Source: Pollenia angustigena (taxonomy: Eukaryota > Arthropoda > Insecta > Diptera > Polleniidae). From it: a stretch of DNA of 64,000 nucleotides. Positions 10,622 through 21,611 of this stretch are shown in pieces. The notes beneath the pieces are model-generated. The model was not told where the DNA came from. It did not search any database and saw only the letters and a list, made by a program, of their open reading frames with translations. The stretch is taken from the NCBI GenBank assembly GCA_930367215.1, contig OV884056.1, forward strand, positions 57,040,308-57,104,307. The letters run 5' to 3'. Position 1 is the stretch's first letter. Each line of letters begins with the position of its first letter. A program made the translations under genes and the position numbers.

Positions 10622-12179
10622 GAGAATATTTTTTTACTGATTATTGTAGACTAAAACCAAGTCTTATGGAAATATTGTACGAGACAAATGTGAAAGTGAT
10701 ACTTATTAGAAGGCCCCTAAAAATTAATATTCTAATATTTAAGGAATATGCTAACATCAATAAGTTGCTATTTTTTAATTCAGAACCAAAATAAGGCATA
10801 ACTTAAAATACGGGATGTTTAGCAAATTTTAAGCGTTTATTGTAAAAATTCGGTATAACTTAAGTTTATTTCAAGTATTGTCATATTATTCTGGCATTCT
10901 ATGGATTCCGCGATAAAGGAAATACGATTGGTTAAGGCCACATTAAGGGCACTTGCGTATACCCTGTTTTGCATAGATCAAGAAAGGCCTGTGTAATGAG
11001 GCGGGCGAAGCAAAGAAACAAAACTCCTCATCTGAATGCCTAATAAAAAAAAGACAAAACTATAATTGAAATTTTAATATCAAGGTGCTTGGCCCACTGA
11101 AGCTCGGCCCACAGACATGGAAATTAAATGCAAGATAGAGATGGCCAGCACAGCATTTCTTAAATACAAAAAAATTCTATGTAGCTGTTTCAACATTCGT
11201 CTTCGAGTGGTTAAGTGTTCTGTATGGTCGATACTACTTTACCCTATAAATAGAATGGTGTACTCAAAAACTCCAATCGGACTAAGCGTTTACGAAATTC
11301 TGATTTTTTTTTTCTTAAATCTCTCATTGTGCTAGGCTTACAGCAGTTTGGTCTATCTGCAGTTATCTGATTTCAAATTTTTAATCCTCCGTGTTAAACA
11401 TGTTTTGATTATTCATTCAAAACGCATTGAAAAGGCCTGGCCGGACTCATGAGTAAAACAGGATTTGTCAGCGTAAAATACTCCCTGATAGGATTACCAA
11501 TTGGTATCGCTGTAATGTTTTCTAAACATTTCAGATATGGGTTATTCCAAAGTGTTGAACGTGACAGTCGTACGCTTAAAAAATGCAATAACATTTTAAA
11601 CAACAAATATTTTTACGTTCTTTTAACCCTTAAATTAAAGCACTAAGGAAGCACTGTTATCTATGCTAAAGCTTATGGAGGGCGCGATTCTAGGTCAAAG
11701 ATTATGGCGGTTTGTAAAATCTAAATATTTCTCTATAACAAAATCATAAAAGTATATGCTTTTAATAACTTTGAAATTTTCGGTCACGGTGGAAATTTAG
11801 AAAGAAATGCCCATATATTTATTTTTAAAACGTGGTTATCCAGCATTGCGCAATTGCCATTACCATCACAAATTATTTGCCCTCCATTCAGTTGGTGTCC
11901 AAATGTAAACACAAATATGAATTTACTGATAAGAGAAATGCACGTATTTGAATTTATGTTGTTAAACCAGTTGAATTTTAAATTGATAAAAAATAAAAAA
12001 AAGGTTATTAAAACAGGCCCTAACATAAAAGGGCCCTTACTATCAAGACTCTAGCTAAAGAAGAACATATAAAACATAGCAGCCTTTGACTATTTTAGTA
12101 TTATTATATGCTAGCTGAGCCGACAGACATTGTCCTGTCCAAATTAGGAAAAATATTTGCGTTCGATTTTTAAAATCCT
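10622..12179. other. No gene recognised
   Basis: Short open frames occur on both strands, including overlapping antisense pairs at 11.4-11.65 and 11.8-12.05 kb, but none has recognisable domains. Nothing else can be assigned. Confidence 0.5.
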
Positions 12180-12790
12180 ATAAAAATATACGAATATTTG
12201 AAAGAAAAATCAGTCAAATCGATGGAGCCATTCTCTGATTTTAGGTAAATCGAAAAAGTGGGTGTTAAAGTGAGCGGGGCAAAATTTTCTTTCCGTAAAA
12301 ACCTAAGTTGAACCATGGCGATGATTTTAAAGAAAAAAATCGTCCAAACCGTTCTGAAGAAGTTATGCGCTGAATAGAAAAAGTGGGCGTAAAAGTAGGC
12401 GTGGTAAATTTTTCTTTCGATGAAAACTTAAAAAAATACGAACAGTTGAAAGAAAAATTTGTTAAATCGATGGAGCCGTTTTCTGATTTAAGGTAATTCG
12501 AAAAAAGTGGGCGGGGCAAAATTTTCTTTTCGTATAAATCTAAGTTTGACCATGGCGATCATTTTAAAGAAAAAATCGTCCAAATTATATAGATGTCATT
12601 GGTGGTGCAATATGAAAATTGGATTTTGCCGCGCCCCTCCGCCCGCAGACTAAAAATCAAAAATCAGACTTCACAGTGTCACCCGCCTGAATATTCCCTG
12701 AAAATTTCATAAAAATCGGCCCAGCCGTTTTGGAGTCCATACGCTACATATATACATACATACACACATCCTGTTTTATATATATAGAAA
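12180..12790 (+). repeat. Dispersed repeat with 249-bp internal duplication
   Basis: Units starting near 12180 and 12429 share GAAAGAAAAAT, AAATCGATGGAGCC, CTGATTT and GGGGCAAAATTTTCTTT blocks. Each is followed by GACCATGGCGAT-like and AAAATCGTCCAAA blocks. The region ends in a module with GAAAATTTCATAAAAATCGG, GTTTTGGAGTCCATACG and a (TACA) microsatellite near 12755. Modules with this 'Tc...ATCGGCCCAGCCGTTTTGGAG' style are common in insect repeats. A minus-strand frame across it (12265-12519) is an artefact of the duplication. Confidence 0.7.
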
Positions 12791-12868
12791 TTTCCGTTAA
12801 GTGCTTTGACCAGTTAAGAAAAAAAAGTCCCTTTTTAGATTCCTTAAGTCTTAATTGACTAGTAGTTT

Positions 12869-13163
12869 CCCTAGAGGGAAGCGAACTGACACCAAAGTAG
12901 TCCCGTGATAGGTCTTTGGTGGTAGAGACCGGTTCTAGTAAATTCAAGAGCCAAATTTTAGAAAGCCCCAAAAAAATGTGTCACACCACCGGTGAAGACT
13001 GTACTGTAATTCATTACTTTTTCTACCTTTTTGTTCTTCGTAAACCAGTTACATGATTGGTTCTCCTTTCACTGGTCATGAGTTCTTTCTTTTTGTACCT
13101 GTTCTATTTTCACAACTCCCAGGACCAGTTTGTGGGACCAATTAACACTAATTTCCCGCAGGG
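12869..13163 (-). mobile_element. Element X, copy 2
   Basis: A reverse-orientation, internally deleted relative of 1529-2010. Read on the minus strand it starts CCCTGCGGGAAATTAGTG and ends in GCTTCCCTCTAGGG, so the ends are themselves partly inverted (CCCT..GGGAA). This copy fixes the probable termini of the family. The flanking duplication is unclear. Confidence 0.65.
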
Positions 13164-14085
13164 TTCATTCACTTCGCGGAAAATTTGATTTTTAATACAA
13201 AAATTCTTCCTTTTGATAAAAGCCTTTTGTAATCCAATTGTAGCTAGAGTTTCATTGAGCCTTCTAAACCATCATTACCGCTGTGATGCTAAAGTTGCAA
13301 TTTCGAATTTTTTCGCCGCTCTTGTTACCTCTTACGAGTTAAAGATTTGAGTTATGAAGTTAAGGAGGCTTACGCAACGACAATCTTTAAGTTATAGAAT
13401 CATCGATAATAGTCAAATTAGCTTTCCAACACTCTACTAAAAATAGTTTATTTTATGTTTAATAAGCAAGCTTGTTTAGAAAACTTCCCAGAATTATTTT
13501 AAGCAGTAAATTTGTTCTTTGCTAAGTGCCTTTCTTTTTTTTTATGTTTTGTTCAAATATCGTCTGTAAAATTTGTGTATAAAATTCATATAAAACTAAT
13601 GAAAACAGTTTTTATAATATTCTCCCACTCTCAAATCCCTTTTAAAGATGTTACTTTGCAGCCAATGTATTTTTATATTGAAAAGATATACACCCCCCCC
13701 CCCCTCCCCCTCAAACTCTTTCCATGATTAAATTTATGCAACTGTAAATATTTTCATATCTTAACATATTATTCAAAAAAAAAGTTAAACAGCTTAAAAG
13801 TATGCTATGATTTATATCGTTGTCTGTTTTTCAATTTTAAAAATTCGTGAGCAAGAAAGAAACGCGGAGGTGGATTTGTATAAAATTCATAGAAAACATA
13901 TTTTGTAGTTTGGGTGTATTTGTGTTACCAAAAAGATAAAGAATAATAAATGATATCACTAGCGTTGCCACGGTAAAAAAAAAAAAAAAAAAAAAATTGG
14001 TACCAAAATGTAACAAAAAAAGTTAACCGTTTTACGAAATGTATTCTTAAACCGCTACACCGATTTTTAAAAAATTTGGCCATTA
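13164..14085. other. No gene recognised; poly(C) and poly(A) runs
   Basis: AT-rich sequence with a C run at about 13691-13704, followed by CTCCCCCTC, and an A run near 13976-13996. No supported gene. Confidence 0.55.
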
Positions 14086-14897
14086 CACTCAAAGAAAGAA
14101 TCAATCCATCCAGACTCAAATTCATCCGAAGCGAGCACGGATTTTCTTGAAACAAGTACAGAAATACTGATTCCAGTACGGATTTTCAATTGCGAAATAC
14201 TTAAATTTTCCATATTCAATCCCGAATTCGTACTTAAAATTATCCGAAAATGAGACTGGGAGATTGATTTAAGTTAAGCTAAGATTGAATCAACCTCAAA
14301 ATGCGCTTGATTTAAGAATTATAAAGTTGATTAAACCCCGAATTCGTACTTGAAATAAACCAAAAGTGAAGTTAGAAGGAGAATTTTATTATGATTGATT
14401 TATGTACCCGTTTTACACTTGACAGAATTTCCATTATAAAACACCAGCATCTTTCCCGATATGGGTTTTAATTAAAAAACCTAATGTACATATTTAACTG
14501 AAAATATAAACTAAATGAGTAGCAAGAGTTCTCAATTTTAATTTTTACCATGAAAATAACGTGTTTTCGTCTTGTTCTGCTGTTCTTGTTGCTTCTACAC
14601 ACTACAAGCAAATCGGTTTTTAACTACGTGTGTTATGTTGTTGTAGTGTCTGCAACAAACTTTGATTTGAATGAGATTAAAAATCTCACTTTGTAATTTT
14701 ACTCTCAGAGTGGCACTTACAACGGAAAATTTAATCTTTTTGCTTGGTTTAAGAATTTTTACATATTTTAAGAAATTACTGGATTGATTTTCGAATGTAA
14801 TCGCATTTAGAATTGTTTTAAGCACGTTTTAGTGTTATTCGTACTTGAATTTTTGAGTACATAAAGTAATTGTAAAAAACTTTATTTATCCCGAGTG
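14086..14897 (+). mobile_element. CAGA-ended MITE family, copy 2 (uninterrupted)
   Basis: Inverted relative to copy 1 at 4146-5761 and continuous where copy 1 is interrupted, so it serves as the empty-site reference. It carries phrases such as AATCCCGAATTCGTACTT and CTTGATTTAAG, a region with GTTCTTGTTGCTTCTACACA, and an end near CGAGTG. An open minus-strand frame (14595-14825) falls in this non-coding repeat and is not a gene. Confidence 0.7.
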
Positions 14898-14901
14898 TCT
14901 T

Positions 14902-15128
14902 CACAGAAAAAATTCTCCAAAATTTTTCACCAATTAAAGCATTAATCAAAAATAAAATCAGTTTTAATTAAAAATTTAAACAAGTGAATTAAACGTTTAA
15001 TCAAGTAAATTAAACGTTTAATTAATACTATTAACTGGTTTAATTGATACTATTAATTTGTTTACTGGTGCAAATTTAATTAATTTTTTAATTAATATCA
15101 CAAATTTTTAAATTAAAAACAATGAAAG
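14902..15128 (+). mobile_element. CACAGAAAAAATTCTCC AT-rich MITE, copy
   Basis: Starts CACAGAAAAAATTCTCCAAA and carries GTGAATTAAACGTTTAATCA, GATACTATTAATTTGTTTAC and GTGCAAATTTAATTAAT, as in the 7.1-7.45 kb copies. It abuts the CAGA MITE on its left and the gypsy relic on its right. The right end is uncertain. Confidence 0.65.
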
Positions 15129-15776
15129 GTACAATGTTGTATTATAGATACTTTAAACATATTTTACTTTACAATTAGCTTTAAATATTGTTCTTTGAAT
15201 TTATAATTTAGAGAAATCTGCAGATTCTCTAGAAGAATGGTGCAATACATATAAAGATATTTTTAATGGTGTTGGAAAATTTAGTAAAGAATATAATATA
15301 GAAATAGAACAAAATGCTGTTCCAGTTGCTTATCCTCCCAGAAGAGTTCCAATGAAAATTAAAAACAAATTAAGGAATAAATTAGACGAGTTGGTAAATA
15401 AGGATATTATAGTAAAAACGGATAAGCCACAAGCATGGGTAAGCATTTTAGTTATACGTGAAAAAAAGATGGTAGTTTACGTTAATGTTTAGATCCAAGG
15501 GAACTCAATAAACACATAATTCCGAATCATTATTTAATTCCAACATTTGGAGAACTTAGTGTGAAGTTAGTTGAATATGTATACTTTTCTGTTTTTGATT
15601 TAAAAGATGGACTTTGGCATATACCGTTGACGGAAAGATCTAGTAATTTAGTTTCATTTAGTACACCTTTTGGTTATTATAAATTTAAGAGATTGCCTTT
15701 TGGGTTAGTAACTGCATCGGAAGTATTTCAGAGATATAATTATGAAACTTTTGGGGATTTGCCAGGAGTAAATATA

Positions 15777-15794
15777 TGTATATATATATATAGA
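15777..15794 (+). repeat. (TA)n tract at the YIDD-coding site
   Basis: A TATGTATATATATATATA tract covers the codons just before and at the Tyr-Ile-Asp-Asp box of the gypsy-like RT. The extra TA dinucleotides throw the upstream frame off, so the long frame from 15561 ends just past the tract. The tract probably grew by slippage from a coding sequence that was already TAT-ATA rich. Confidence 0.75.
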
Positions 15795-15913
15795 TGACAT
15801 AATGATTGGAGGTAAAACAATAGAAGAACATGACAGAAATGTGACTATGTTTTTGGAAAGAGCAAGGGAACAGAATATAAAATTTAATAAGAATAAAATT
15901 CAATTTAGAGTAA

Positions 15914-16287
15914 AGCTACGTTCACAATAAAAAAAACAATTTCGTTTTTTCTTCTATCTTGTTTCTTCCCAAAGTATTTCATATATTTTCCTTTCATTTT
16001 TAAAACAAAAATGTAACTAATGTTTTTTTAAAATGTAACTAAAGTTGAGTCAACTAGAACTTCAGAAACAATTTGTATGAAAATGTTTCTGACGTTAAAA
16101 ATAATTTTATTTAGTTTTGAGTGAAAATTTTAACAAAATGTTTATAACAATAAAAATAAATGCATAATATTGTTGTGGCTAAAATTTACGAACGGTTTCT
16201 TAATGCAAAATGTGTGTAGTTACAAAAGAAATTGTTGCTCTATTTTGAACACCAAGTGAAAATGTTTTTTTGATTGTGAACGCAGCT
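15914..16287. mobile_element. 374-bp MITE with TAA duplication inside gypsy RT
   Basis: Starts AGCTACGTTCACAAT and ends ATTGTGAACGCAGCT, inverted with one mismatch. TAA flanks it (15911-15913 and 16288-16290). Conceptually removing the insert and one TAA puts the RT frame back in register, which independently fixes the boundaries. TWA duplications are typical of PIF/Harbinger. The ends resemble those at 61951-62168. Non-coding. Confidence 0.92.
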
Positions 16288-17063
16288 TAAAGGAAGTACA
16301 TTTTTTAGGACATATTATTTCGAATAGGGGTATAACACCTGATAAAAAACGTATAGAATCTATTTTAGCACTAAAATTTCCAAAAGATAAAACCAGTCTT
16401 CAATCGTTTTTTGGTCTTGTAAATTATTTAAGAAAATTTTTACCAAATTTAGCGGATATGACATCTTCTTTGAGAGAATTGTTGAAAACAGGTACTGATT
16501 ATAAAGTGTTACCTATTCATGATAAATGTTTTAACAGAATAAAAAAAATGGTTGCAAATTATATTATTTTAACACCTTTTAATGAAAAAAAGATGTGGTA
16601 ATTCAAACTGATGCTTCAAAAGATGGAATATAGAATGTTGTTTGTTTCAAAATGACAAAATTGCATGTCACAGTGCTCCAAGGTCTTATATTGTTAAAAG
16701 TCTGATAGCTGAAAAAACTTATAGAAGAAATTCTTTTCATATTAAATATAGAAAAACAAATAATAATGTTATAAATAATAGCAACGAAAATATGAGTGAA
16801 AATACTGTCAATCTACGCAGAAGTAGTCGTATCAGATTACCAGTAACTTTTTATAAGCCTTTATAATTATTTTATTAAAACATTAAAACAGCTTTAAATA
16901 TTGTTCTTTGAATTTTGTGTTTTATAAATATTTTCAATATTAAATGAAAAATACATTCTGATCATTGTTAAAATAGAAACGAATTGTTCTACATACAATA
17001 AATTTAAAAATTTTGGCACCTTCCACATATAGTTTGCACTTATTTTCGTTAATTTGAAAAACT

Positions 17064-17561
17064 GAAGCACAGCCGCGAATAACGTTTTAAGTTACAAAAT
17101 AATTTTTTTAAGTTTTTAACAGGCAAGAATTTTAAATTTTTATTTTATTTTTTTTAGATTATTAAAAATAATGATAATAAAAATTTGTATGCAAAATATC
17201 AACAAATTTAAAACTTAAATTACATGCAAATTTACAGTTTATAACTTTTTTTTAGTGGAAAAACGTTTCATATCAACAACCACGATGTCATTTAAAACGT
17301 TCTTCCACTACACAAAGCATCATGACTGATGGCTTTTAAAACGTTATTCCACGCTTAAAACCATTTACTTTGTATCATTTTTAAGTAACTTACAACGTTC
17401 TTCCACTAGCTGACTTGTATGCCCTTTTTAAAGGCTTTAAGGTGCATAATTTTGGATGATTTGAGGTTTAAACAGTGTACAAGAGTAATTTTAACGGTTA
17501 TCTGCAAAAAAACAGTTTTTGCAAAAAGTGGCTTTTACAACGTTATTCGCGGCTCTGCTTC
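17064..17561. mobile_element. GAAGCACAGCCGCGAATAACG MITE, copy 2
   Basis: 498 bp, inverted relative to the copy at 7474. It has the same TIR, with one change at the right end, and AACT on both sides (17060-17063 and 17562-17565). Interior blocks shared with copy 1 include AAAATAATGATAATAAAAA and TCTGCAAAAAAACAGTTTTT. It carries extra internal GTGGAA/TTCCAC blocks absent from copy 1. Confidence 0.85.
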
Positions 17562-18044
17562 AACTGTTTGATCTAGAGCTTTCAAACTTTCTAAGAATCA
17601 AAAGACCATTAATCTATATTGTCAACCCAGTAAAAAAATATGCTTCAAAGGAGTAGCGTTTTGCTATGAAATGCAAAATATTCACATCCCCTAATGGGAT
17701 GCATACATTTTATACGATGAGTTCCCGGTTTCGCAAGTGTGAACATAGCAGAAGATTGCAATGAAATAAGTTTCGACCAAATTTAATCGAAATACCAACA
17801 AAACAAGATGGTTTATGATCACAAAGACTCTATTCCGGAAAAAAATTGTATATTAAGTCTGTTGTATTATAGAAAAATTAGCAGAAAAGAGATTAAGCTA
17901 TTAAAAGTACAACTTTAACTGAACTACGCGTAGCTGAAATACGCAAAGCTAAGCTACGTTTTTAATAACGTAACGATTTACGTAATAAAACATATTTAAC
18001 TCGTCGTATTTATCTTCCTTCATTCACTTATGAAAATAACGACA

Positions 18045-18195
18045 AATGTATTTGCCAGCCAGTCAGCAAGCTAAATAGCTGGCCAGTCAGACGCACGGAC
18101 GAACGGACATCGTTAGATTCTCTCAGAAAGTGACATCAGCACAATCGCATTACACCATCTGCTTTTCTTTGGTGTGGTTATCAAAATAACCAATT
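18045..18195 (-). repeat. Truncated TATACCC-class repeat
   Basis: The segment contains CCAGCCAGTCAG, GACGGACATCGTTAG-like and CATCAGCACAATCGCATTA blocks that match the 5' part of the 41307-42021 repeat in the same orientation. It has a deletion after the CTCAGAAAGTGA block. Only a fragment remains. Confidence 0.65.
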
Positions 18196-18318
18196 TTGGT
18201 TAAAAGTAATCAAAACGGCAACACTGGTTGTTACATGCGTTTATTTTAAGCGAAACCCCGACACCCCCTGAATAGCATTGGCAAACAAAAAAGGCAACAA
18301 CTCAAATAACAGCCAATA

Positions 18319-18980
18319 TTTTTATACCCACACCACATTTGTGGAGAGGGTATAATGCATTTGTGCTGATGTGTGTAACGCCTTAAAATATTGGTCCTAG
18401 ACCCACCTTAAAGTATACCGATCGACTTCTGAGTCGAACTAACGATGTCCGTCCGGCTGGCTGGCAGGCTGGCTGGCTGGCTATCCATGTAACCTTGTGC
18501 GCAAAGTACAGGTCGCAATTTGTAAAATAATTTGATAAAATTTGGGACATAGGTTCTTATTGGCACTTGGACCAAGCCTATTGAAAATGGGCCAAATCGT
18601 AGGAGCACGAGGGAAGATAGGGATTATTTAATCAATATACTCCATTTATTACAAAAGGGATGCATTTTTTTAAAAATAGGACCACGAGGGGAGATAGGGC
18701 CAATTTCTGCCTCTCAAACCGATTTTAATGAAATTCAAACATAGATGAATCCATATCTTTATGGACACATAAGCTATACAGATTTTCAAAAATAGGATCA
18801 CAAGGGGAGGTAGGGGGCGATTTCTGCCTCTCACAAACTTTTAAACCGATTTTAATGACTTTTATAAACATAGACAAAGCCATATTTATATGGACATACA
18901 TATAAGCATGATGCGTTTTTAAATACTGTGCTGTAGGGTATCATATGGTCGGGCTTGACCGACTATACTTTCTTACTTGT
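18319..18980 (+). repeat. TATACCC-class dispersed repeat, copy A
   Basis: Starts TTTTATACCCACACCAC and GTGGAGAGGGTATAATGC, has a GGCTGGCTGGCAGG microsatellite near 18450-18482, and ends GGTCGGGCTTGACCGACTAT then TTCTTACTTGTT. Copies B (41307-42021) and C (57562-58130) are inverted relatives and G (46481-47056) is a diverged one. Internal units with AAAATAGGACCACGAGGGGA recur twice or more. Non-coding. Repeats of this architecture are widespread in fly genomes; I do not assign a family name. Confidence 0.85.
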
Positions 18981-18983
18981 TTT

Positions 18984-19685
18984 TTTCTGTAATTTGTTCG
19001 AAAATTTTCCCGCAGTTTAACAAAACTTTAAACTGAAATCAAAAACTAATTCGGATTTATGTAAATCAACTTTAAAGGTTTGTTTGTGTGGGAAAATATG
19101 TGCTCAGTTAATTTAGGAATTTAGTAAATTTTTAGTTTATTTATGTTTTTTTTTCTGTAAAAATGTTTTGAATTTAGATTTGTTTTATTTACCGCAATGT
19201 AAATGATTTTTTAATAAGCTTTTAATGCTATTTGTAAAGCATACTGTTAGGTGTTATTTTAAATTAAAATTGTTGGTTGTATGTTATTAAGGGATTTAGA
19301 ATAATTTATAACATATTTTTCATATAAAATACGTGATTTTAAACGGCAGATGTTTAAGGGATTAAGTGGTTTTATAAAGAACTGAAGGAAATTACTACGG
19401 AATATGTTTGTTAATTGAACGTTTGTGAATATAAATTATAGAAAGGCTAATTAAGTAATTTAATATTTATTAGTTTGACTTTACGTGTGGTTTAAATGAC
19501 TTTTTGTATTTAATGTGATATGATGCTTTAACATGGGCAATATAAAGGTTGCACAATGGGGGAAAAAGATATTAAATTGAAATAAAAGATTATTTCTTGA
19601 CTTATGAGTAGTGTTTCTATTTTCGTAGAATCTTTTCATTTCTGGAACGCTTAAATATTCTGTGAACTTTTTGGAGAAAATAATA
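18984..19685. other. No gene recognised
   Basis: AT-rich sequence. An 87-codon minus-strand frame (19481-19744) runs into the neighbouring MITE and has no recognisable domain. Confidence 0.5.
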
Positions 19686-19688
19686 TAA

Positions 19689-19988
19689 AGCGGCCCATTC
19701 ACTTGCAATATTATTGCTAATGATATTCGACATATTATTTGCATTTTGTCCTATATTATGCAATAAGTCGCACAATAGTTTTATGCATTCAATAAAAAGG
19801 TGAACTTAACCTATAGAAATAACATAAACAGCATTGTATAATGTTGCCAACACATTTCACTTTCTTTTCGTTCTGCAATAAAAATCAGAAGTCTTTTGAC
19901 TGTTGCCTACGAATATCACATACACATTGGCGTTATAATTGTACAATACGTAAAATTTAACAATTTTATTGCAAGTGTATGAGCCGCT
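19689..19988. mobile_element. 300-bp MITE with TAA target duplication
   Basis: Starts AGCGGCCCATTCACTTGCAA and ends TTGCAAGTGTATGAGCCGCT, inverted with two mismatches over about 22 bases. TAA flanks it (19686-19688 and 19989-19991). The AGC start and the CACTTG block resemble the MITE at 61951. Probably a PIF/Harbinger-type non-autonomous element. Confidence 0.85.
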
Positions 19989-19991
19989 TAA

Positions 19992-20584
19992 AACAAATTT
20001 ATAGAAAATATAATAAATTTATATAATAAAAATATAATAGGTTATCGATTATCGTCATTTAATGCAATTAAGCGTGTTTTATCAACAAGATACATAATTG
20101 TTTGTGTTGCTTGGAAGATGTTTCACGTGCTTAAGTCCTACAGAGGTCAGTTAGCTTGGTTTTTGCATTAATAGTGCCTGGCATCGTCAAAATATCTGTG
20201 TTGTCAAGTACGCCTAATGACGTATGAACTTTATATGTGATGCTCTGTGCGCCAATATCTACCAAGCCTTTAAGCAACTTTTCTTATATTCGAAAGGGAA
20301 AACTTTTTGATTGACTTTTTTTAAAACGTTGTAAGAAGAATTTTTCTTATTAAAATTTTAAATTAAATGTTCGAACTATTAAAAAGTCTCCAAAGAAAGA
20401 CCTTACCAAAATGGTTCCAAGCCACTATTCGATGAAGAAAAATGTTTAAGATTAAAGAAAATTCAGCTTAACGAAACTAAAGAAGTGAAAGGCGGCCGAC
20501 AAACTGGCAAAGGTATTATCGTATATCGAGGGATACCTGCATATTTACTGATATTTGGATATTTTTCAATGATATTGTAAAGCA
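19992..20584. other. No gene recognised
   Basis: AT-rich to moderately mixed sequence. The right part (from about 20390) may already belong to the decayed LINE that follows, but no clear domain is readable. Confidence 0.4.
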
Positions 20585-21226
20585 TTCAAAAGTAGCACTA
20601 ATGTGGATACCAGGGCATACCTGCTGCTGGGGGCATTTGGACTGTCAAAAGAGGTGATCGCCTAGATGTCAGATTTGTGGATAAATTCGTTGGCCTTCCA
20701 CTGGCTCACTTTAAGTCACATATTCAGCGCAAATCATAAAGACTTGCAAAGTTGGGATAGACTTGTGAATCCTCCTGCTCCTTAGCTTAGGGTTATATAG
20801 CCTGGTTATGATGAAAGGTCATGCGGTCTACTCAATAGGGAATACATGAGGACAGTAGTCTCGGTGATAACTGGGCATTGGCCGGTTGGGACTCATGTGA
20901 GGAGAATGAGTCTAAAATTCAGTGTTTATTGTGACATTGTCATTACGGGGAGCAAGAGAAAACTGTTTTTTATTTTCTGTGTCTATGGTCAGGAATTCAG
21001 AAGATTAGGAGGAGATACCTGGGGCAACTAGTGCTTGTCTGTAAGAAAGAATTTAGACTGCTTCTTTTTTTCATTGGGAACGCGAATTTGTTGAAATCTG
21101 CACAGACAATAGTTGAATAGCTTCTCTGTACGATGAGCCTTTGCGCTGGGTATCCCAAAGGGAACTTTGAAGGATGCAAGTGTGCTGTCTTCTGGATGGA
21201 TGTGCGAGGTAACCTAACCTAAGCTA
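20585..21226 (+). pseudogene. LOA/R1-like LINE C-terminal relic (RNase H and zinc-finger tail)
   Basis: Plus-strand translation gives VALMWIPGH, as in the LINE RNase H motif (V.L.WVPGH), at about 20607-20630. Later, LNREYMRTVVSVITGHWPVG.HVRR at 20836-20900 matches the LINE tail pattern L..LTGH...G.H..R. It is followed, with frameshifts, by a Cys/His region with HCHYGEQEKTVF and FLCL, then IRRRYLG. It ends at a GAGGTAACCTAACCTAAGC tract typical of some fly LINE 3' ends. Many stops show that it is dead. The upstream RT is not visible. Confidence 0.75.
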
Positions 21227-21611
21227 AAGATAAATTTTGGGTATAAAAATGATGATGATGGCGCCTCAAATTATCCATTCGTTTTATGGCAGCATAATCA
21301 TTAGTGTCCGACCGAACGCCCTTTTTGAGACCGAACCCGAACTTCGGTAAATTTTGACAAGTTCGGCAGAACCCGAACCCGAACTTTTTGTTATTAAATC
21401 TGAACAATTGTACTTTTTTTAATGTATTTATTTAAAACAAAATAACATTTTGGGAAATTATTACATTTACACTTTTGGAAGGATGCAACATGAAAAGATA
21501 AATTGCACTTTATAGTAGTCAAAACTATTTTATAGCTAAAAATTAATTAGTAATTGCTTTTTTTTAAGACAAAAAATAAAAAATAAATTTCAAGTTGAAT
21601 GCAGTATACAT

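Larger units (their letters stand above)
15205..16866 (+). pseudogene. Gypsy-like retrotransposon pol relic
   Basis: The frame begins in the linker before the RT (SADSLEEWCNTYKDIF at about 15217). It passes through VPMKIKNKLRNKLDELV, the LDPRELN block after a frameshift (about 15490), and DLKDGLWHIPL (15597) to the YIDD catalytic box at about 15785. After a 374-bp MITE it resumes with VHFLGHIIS, LQSFFGLVNYLRKF and an RNase H start, IQTDASKDGI, followed by a stop. A junction at about 16670 then jumps from IACHSA to the C-terminal PRSYIV...YRRN region and a final RRSSRIRLP tail. The rest of RNase H and the integrase are deleted. Stops, frameshifts and an expanded (TA)n in the catalytic box make it dead. 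No LTRs are defined, although AGCTTTAAATATTGTTCTTT occurs on both sides (15177 and 16890). Confidence 0.9.

Noticed and set aside
11409..12054. Overlapping sense and antisense frames at 11.4-11.65 and 11.8-12.05 kb as small genes
   Set aside because: Reciprocal open frames of similar length on both strands, without domains, start context or codon signal, are expected by chance.
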